Positions 5,867-6,033 of a DNA stretch of 6,033 bases are shown here, one piece after another. Position numbers and translations under genes: made by a program. The notes beneath the pieces were generated by a model, which saw only the letters and a list, made by a program, of their open reading frames with translations, ran no database searches and was not told the DNA's origin. Positions within the stretch are counted from its first letter, which is position 1. Each line of letters starts with the position of its first letter. Origin of the DNA: a bacterium (GTDB lineage Bacteria; Zixibacteria; MSB-5A5; GN15; FEB-12). Location of the stretch: positions 1-6,033 of the forward strand of contig DAOVOW010000138.1 in the NCBI GenBank assembly GCA_030629485.1, given 5' to 3'.

Positions 5867-6033
5867 GAACGGATACTGATCAATTCGGCGGTTCCGACGG
5901 CCTTGCATAATATCGTCAACTCTGTTTACGCCGTGGATGAAATCGACGGTTTACTGTTGGCCGGAACCGACACCGGGTTGGCGCTGTTGTATCTCGATCA
6001 AGTCGGTGTTATCGATTCGCAGGAGTTTCACGC
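5867..6033 (+). pseudogene. In-frame continuation of the propeller gene beyond the TGA, open to the window edge
   Basis: The 55 complete codons after the TGA stay in the frame of the upstream gene without another stop. They read ERILINSAVPTAL, then HNIVNSVYAVDEIDGLLLAG, then TDTGLALLYLDQVG. The segment VNSVYAVDEIDGLLLAGTD has the same pattern as upstream blades (compare VSAMIDFRGRLFVGTIDP at 293-310), so it is the next blade of the same propeller. No ribosome binding site or ATG suggests an independent start; TTG at 5903 is the best weak candidate. I read this as the 3' part of a gene split by a nonsense change or a base-call error. The end lies outside the window. Confidence 0.6.

Noticed and set aside
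5864..5930. TGA at 5864 as a selenocysteine codon
   Set aside because: The site is the Trp position of an Asp-box, where selenocysteine has no role. I see no convincing SECIS-like hairpin directly downstream.
1..6033. CRISPR array, tRNA, rRNA, insertion sequence or phage genes
   Set aside because: I found no regularly spaced direct repeats, tRNA-like fold, transposase or integrase motif, or phage structural gene in any frame. The 'virion core protein' label of the SPFH family is a historical name and does not indicate a virus.

Overview
The window looks like an ordinary chromosomal segment of a Gram-negative-type bacterium with a moderately GC-rich genome. Three things point that way: the C-terminus of an electron transfer flavoprotein alpha subunit, a lipoprotein made of tandem PKD domains, and an exported Asp-box beta-propeller protein. 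PKD and Asp-box secreted proteins in this style are common in FCB-group lineages (Bacteroidota, Zixibacteria, KSB1 and relatives). That placement is an inference from gene content only; no marker gene is present to fix the taxon.

Layout from left to right. (a) 2-121 (+): the last 39 residues of EtfA. (b) 122-311: a convergent intergenic gap packed with inverted repeats. (c) 312-1820 (-): a 502-residue lipoprotein with five PKD domains, a TTG start, a good ribosome binding site and a convincing sigma70-type promoter. (d) 1821-1995: a divergent control region. (e) 1996-3135 (+): an SPFH-domain protein of the YdjI / 'virion core protein' type (COG4260) ending in three zinc ribbons. (f) 3110-4525 (+): a 471-residue protein of unknown function with two zinc ribbons, overlapping the SPFH gene by 26 bp. 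(g) 4526-4762: a gap with a possible terminator and a promoter for the next gene. (h) 4763-5866 (+): an exported Asp-box propeller protein whose frame is closed by a TGA. The same frame then stays open and propeller-like to the window edge at 6033.

Two points deserve most attention. First, genes (e) and (f) form a tightly coupled two-gene unit. An SPFH scaffold with a triple zinc-ribbon tail is co-translated with a protein that appears to be built from two diverged copies of one module (zinc ribbon, Pro-aromatic-Trp strand, 'LV..P' strand, PepSY-like VDxVxG strand). This recalls the B. subtilis pspA-ydjGHI membrane-stress locus, but no PspA-like or YdjH-like gene is visible here. Second, the TGA that ends gene (h) falls exactly on the Trp position of a fifth Asp-box (S-x-D-x-G-x-x-W), and a recognisable further propeller blade follows in the same frame. 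This is best read as a TGG-to-TGA nonsense change or a sequencing error, so the gene is probably longer than 367 codons or is a recent pseudogene.
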